From an uncultured Dorea sp. (GTDB taxonomy: Bacteria > Bacillota_A > Clostridia > Lachnospirales > Lachnospiraceae), in NCBI GenBank assembly GCA_910579015.1, contig CAJTRO010000010.1, positions 73,463 through 87,820 on the forward strand: a stretch of DNA of 14,358 bases, written 5' to 3'. A program made the translations under genes and the position numbers. The notes beneath the pieces are model-generated. The model searched no databases. It saw only the letters and a list, made by a program, of their open reading frames with translations, and was not told the DNA's origin. Below are positions 12,006 to 14,358 of the stretch, in pieces (the stretch's first letter is position 1; each line of letters opens with the position of its first letter).

Positions 12006-14036
12006 ATGATAGATAAGACAAGCATCAAAGAATTGAAAGGAATCGGGGACAAGACTCAGAAATTATTCGAGAAGGTCGGCGTAAGTACGGTGGGCGATCT
12101 GATCCGGTATTATCCAAGGGGGTATGACGTCTATGAAGATCCTGTGCCGGTCAGCGAGGTGGAGGAGGGAAGGACACAGACGGTCAGCGGCGCCATCTTC
12201 GGCAGAGTACAGGTATCGGGAAGCGTGAAGATGCAGGTGACGACGCTGTATGTGAAAGACCTGACGGGAACGCTTAAGGTCATATGGTTTCGGATGCCCT
12301 TCCTTCGAAGTACATTTGCAAAGGGCGGTGCGGTTACATTAAGAGGAAGGGTGGTTAGAAGGCGTGACGGGCTTGTGATGGAGCACCCGGAGATCTTCTA
12401 TCCCTGTGAGAAATATGAAGACAGGCTCAATACGTTGCAGCCGCTCTATGGGCTCACATCCGGACTTACCAATAACGCCGTGGCAAAGGCGGTGCGTCAG
12501 GCTCTTGACGGGATGGACCTTGCCGCAGAGCTTCTGCCCGGGGAGCTTCGGATGCGGTACGGACTGGCAGAATACAATTACGCGGTGCGGGGGATCCATT
12601 TCCCGGAAGATAAGGAAGTGTTCTATCACGCCAGGGAACGTCTGGTGTTCGAGGAGTTTCTGGCATTTATCCTGTCTATACGGAAATTAAAAGACAAGAA
12701 TGAGAAGCTGTCGAATGAGTACATGATGGAGATAAGACCGGAGACAGAAGCATTCGTACAGGGGCTTCCGTTTCAGCTGACTAACGCCCAGAAGAAGGTC
12801 TGGAAGGAGATCGCCGCAGATATGGCGGGAGAGACGGTGATGTCAAGGCTTGTGCAGGGAGACGTGGGTTCCGGTAAGACCATTGTGGCCGTACTGGCTC
12901 TTCTGAATACGGCACTGAATGGTTATCAGGGCGCTATGATGGCTCCGACGGAGGTGCTTGCGAGACAGCATTATGAATCCATCAACAGACTGTTTGATAC
13001 CTATGGAGTGAAGGTCAAGGTGGAGCTTCTGACGGGTTCCATGACGGCGAAGGAGAAGCGAAGGGCCTATGACCGGATTGAGTGCGGATATGCGAAGATC
13101 ATCGTCGGCACCCATGCCCTGATCCAGGGCGGGGTGAACTATGACTGCCTTGCGCTTGTGGTGACGGACGAACAGCACCGTTTCGGGGTAAAACAGCGGG
13201 AAGCATTTGCCAGAAAGGGGAGCGCGCCTCATGTACTGGTCATGAGCGCGACGCCCATACCAAGGACGCTGGCGATCATTCTGTACGGGGATCTAGATAT
13301 CTCTGTGATCGACGAGCTTCCGGCGGACCGTCTGCCGATCAAGAACTGTGTGGTGGATAAAGGATACCGCAAGACGGCTTATGCATTTATGAAGAAGCAG
13401 ACAGCCGAGGGACGGCAGTGCTATGTGATCTGCCCCATGGTGGAGGAGAGCGAGACTATGGAGGCGGAGAATGTAATTGATTATGCTTCTATGCTTCAGG
13501 AAGAGCTTGGCGGGGAGATCGCGGTCTCCTTCTTACACGGTAAGATGCGGCAGGCGCAGAAGGATGATATCATGGAGCGTTTTGGGAGGAATGAGATCCA
13601 GATCCTCGTCTCGACGACGGTCATTGAGGTGGGGATCGACGTGCCCAATGCCACGGTCATGATGGTAGAGAACGCCGAGCGTTTCGGGCTGGCACAGCTT
13701 CACCAGCTTCGGGGAAGAGTAGGAAGAGGAGCGCATCAGTCTTACTGTATCTTTATGAGCGGTTCCAAGTCGAAGGAGACAAGGGAGCGTCTCGATATTT
13801 TAAATAAAACCAACGACGGATTCAAGATTGCCAGTGAGGATCTTAAGATGCGCGGTCCAGGCGATCTGTTCGGCATCCGCCAGAGCGGGCTTATGGATTT
13901 CAGGCTTGGCGATGTGTATCAGGATGCGAAGCTTTTGAAGATGGCAGATGAGGCCGCGGACTGGCTTTTGAGATCAGATAATGACTGGATGAAGAATCTT
14001 CCAGATTATGAAGGAACTTCTAGTGTAATAATTTAA
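12006..14036 (+). CDS. recG: ATP-dependent DNA helicase RecG
   Basis: RecG reverses stalled replication forks and unwinds branched DNA. The 676-residue product begins with the helix-hairpin region IKELKGIGDKTQKLFEKVG, then the OB-fold wedge domain (about 55-135). The motor shows Walker A GDVGSGKT (285-292), DEQH (388-391), SATPIPRTLA (414-423), TTVIEVGIDVP (537-547) and the QLRGRVGRG motif (567-575), and the tail contains the RecG-specific FKIASEDLKMRGPGDLFG. All helicase motifs and the full length are intact. The start ATG 12006 has a poor ribosome site (AAGGAA ends one base before it; GAGA lies farther back). A short frame (GTG 11941 to TGA 12007-12009) overlaps the start as ATGA and could couple its translation. 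Together with RuvAB this window holds two branched-DNA repair systems. Confidence 0.96.
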   Translation: MIDKTSIKELKGIGDKTQKLFEKVGVSTVGDLIRYYPRGYDVYEDPVPVSEVEEGRTQTVSGAIFGRVQVSGSVKMQVTTLYVKDLTGTLKVIWFRMPFLRSTFAKGGAVTLRGRVVRRRDGLVMEHPEIFYPCEKYEDRLNTLQPLYGLTSGLTNNAVAKAVRQALDGMDLAAELLPGELRMRYGLAEYNYAVRGIHFPEDKEVFYHARERLVFEEFLAFILSIRKLKDKNEKLSNEYMMEIRPETEAFVQGLPFQLTNAQKKVWKEIAADMAGETVMSRLVQGDVGSGKTIVAVLALLNTALNGYQGAMMAPTEVLARQHYESINRLFDTYGVKVKVELLTGSMTAKEKRRAYDRIECGYAKIIVGTHALIQGGVNYDCLALVVTDEQHRFGVKQREAFARKGSAPHVLVMSATPIPRTLAIILYGDLDISVIDELPADRLPIKNCVVDKGYRKTAYAFMKKQTAEGRQCYVICPMVEESETMEAENVIDYASMLQEELGGEIAVSFLHGKMRQAQKDDIMERFGRNEIQILVSTTVIEVGIDVPNATVMMVENAERFGLAQLHQLRGRVGRGAHQSYCIFMSGSKSKETRERLDILNKTNDGFKIASEDLKMRGPGDLFGIRQSGLMDFRLGDVYQDAKLLKMADEAADWLLRSDNDWMKNLPDYEGTSSVII

Positions 14037-14056
14037 ATCCTCCATATACTATCTGC

Positions 14057-14076
14057 GTAACAAAAATAAATGTTAC
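14057..14076 (+). repeat. Inverted repeat upstream of the SASP gene
   Basis: GTAACA (14057-14062), 8-nt spacer, TGTTAC (14071-14076): a perfect 6-bp dyad in the 89-bp gap between recG and the SASP gene. GTTACA recurs at 14103-14108 just before the ribosome site. It could be a transcript hairpin or an operator. TATACTA at 14045-14051, just upstream, resembles a sporulation or sigma-A -10 box but has no convincing -35. Confidence 0.5.
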
Positions 14077-14125
14077 ACGAGATACAAAACAAAAAGTTAG
14101 AAGTTACAAAAAGGAGGAGAAAACA

Positions 14126-14329
14126 ATGACAAGTTCATCAAACAGAGCAGCAGTACCAGAGGCAAAGGGAGCATTAGACAAGTTCAAATACGAGGTTGCA
14201 AGCGAGCTGGGCGTTCCGCTTTCAGAGGGCTACAACGGAGACCTGACTTCCAGACAGAACGGTTCTGTAGGCGGTTATATGGTTAAGAAGATGATCGAGC
14301 AGCAGGAAAAGCAGATGGCTGGCAAATAA
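14126..14329 (+). CDS. Alpha/beta-type small acid-soluble spore protein (SASP)
   Basis: SASPs coat and protect DNA in the dormant spore and are cut by the GPR protease at germination. The 67-residue product has both family blocks: ALDKFKYEVASELGVPL (residues 16-32), whose Glu-Val in YEVASE is the expected GPR cleavage point, and the C-terminal TSRQNGSVGGYMVKKMIEQQ (41-60). AAGGAGGAGA at 14110-14119 lies a few bases before ATG 14126. It stands alone after recG, and SASP genes are normally transcribed in the forespore by sigma G; a matching promoter is not clear here. The gene shows that the organism can sporulate or recently could. Confidence 0.95.
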   Translation: MTSSSNRAAVPEAKGALDKFKYEVASELGVPLSEGYNGDLTSRQNGSVGGYMVKKMIEQQEKQMAGK

Positions 14330-14330
14330 C

Positions 14331-14355
14331 ATGCGGTCTTGGATAGGCACTGCAT
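14331..14355 (+). terminator. Possible terminator stem after the SASP gene, cut by the window end
   Basis: ATGCGGT (14331-14337) can pair with ACTGCAT (14349-14355) with one G-U. No T tract follows within the three remaining bases, so it is only a candidate. Confidence 0.2.
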
Positions 14356-14358
14356 AAC

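Overview
This is an ordinary chromosomal stretch of a spore-forming member of the Clostridia, most likely a Lachnospiraceae-type anaerobe. The reasons are an alpha/beta-type small acid-soluble spore protein, a GerW (YtfJ) and DUF2953 (YtfI-like) pair, the gene orders ruvA-ruvB-zapA-U32 peptidase and rpmB-asp23-fakA-recG, strong AGGAGG ribosome binding sites, and AAG/GCG/CTG-leaning codon use. Every confident gene is on the + strand. No rRNA, tRNA, insertion sequence, phage gene or CRISPR array is visible.

Layout. (1) 1-1770: the 3' end of ruvA, then ruvB broken by an apparent 2-bp deletion just before its Walker B motif, then zapA from its own promoter and ending in a hairpin terminator. (2) 1785-6788: a U32 peptidase-like protein, a SEDS glycosyltransferase (FtsW/RodA family) and a short class B penicillin-binding protein. 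The last two overlap by roughly 90 bp. (3) 6856-9287: a 107-aa unknown protein, a DUF2953 membrane protein with an exceptionally long acidic linker, a GerW-family sporulation protein and a previously unlisted 45-aa membrane peptide. (4) 9324-14036: rpmB with its own promoter and terminator, then a second promoter with a 50-nt leader that folds as a terminator or attenuator, then asp23/yloU, fakA and recG. (5) 14126-14329: a spore DNA-protecting SASP.

How they work together. The first two blocks serve DNA repair and cell envelope growth: Holliday-junction processing, FtsZ-ring support, and a glycan polymerase with its partner transpeptidase. Block 3 is probably sporulation-linked because of GerW and DUF2953. 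Block 4 joins translation (L28), an Asp23 envelope protein, fatty-acid kinase and the RecG fork-repair helicase.

Most unusual observation: inside the DUF2953 gene, in the +1 frame, a 239-codon open frame (7485-8204) follows a seven-base Shine-Dalgarno match at ideal spacing. It would encode a very basic, histone-H1-like protein with 11-residue repeats, while the host frame encodes an acidic linker from the same DNA. Whether this is an overprinted gene or a shadow is open; the tests are given in the findings.
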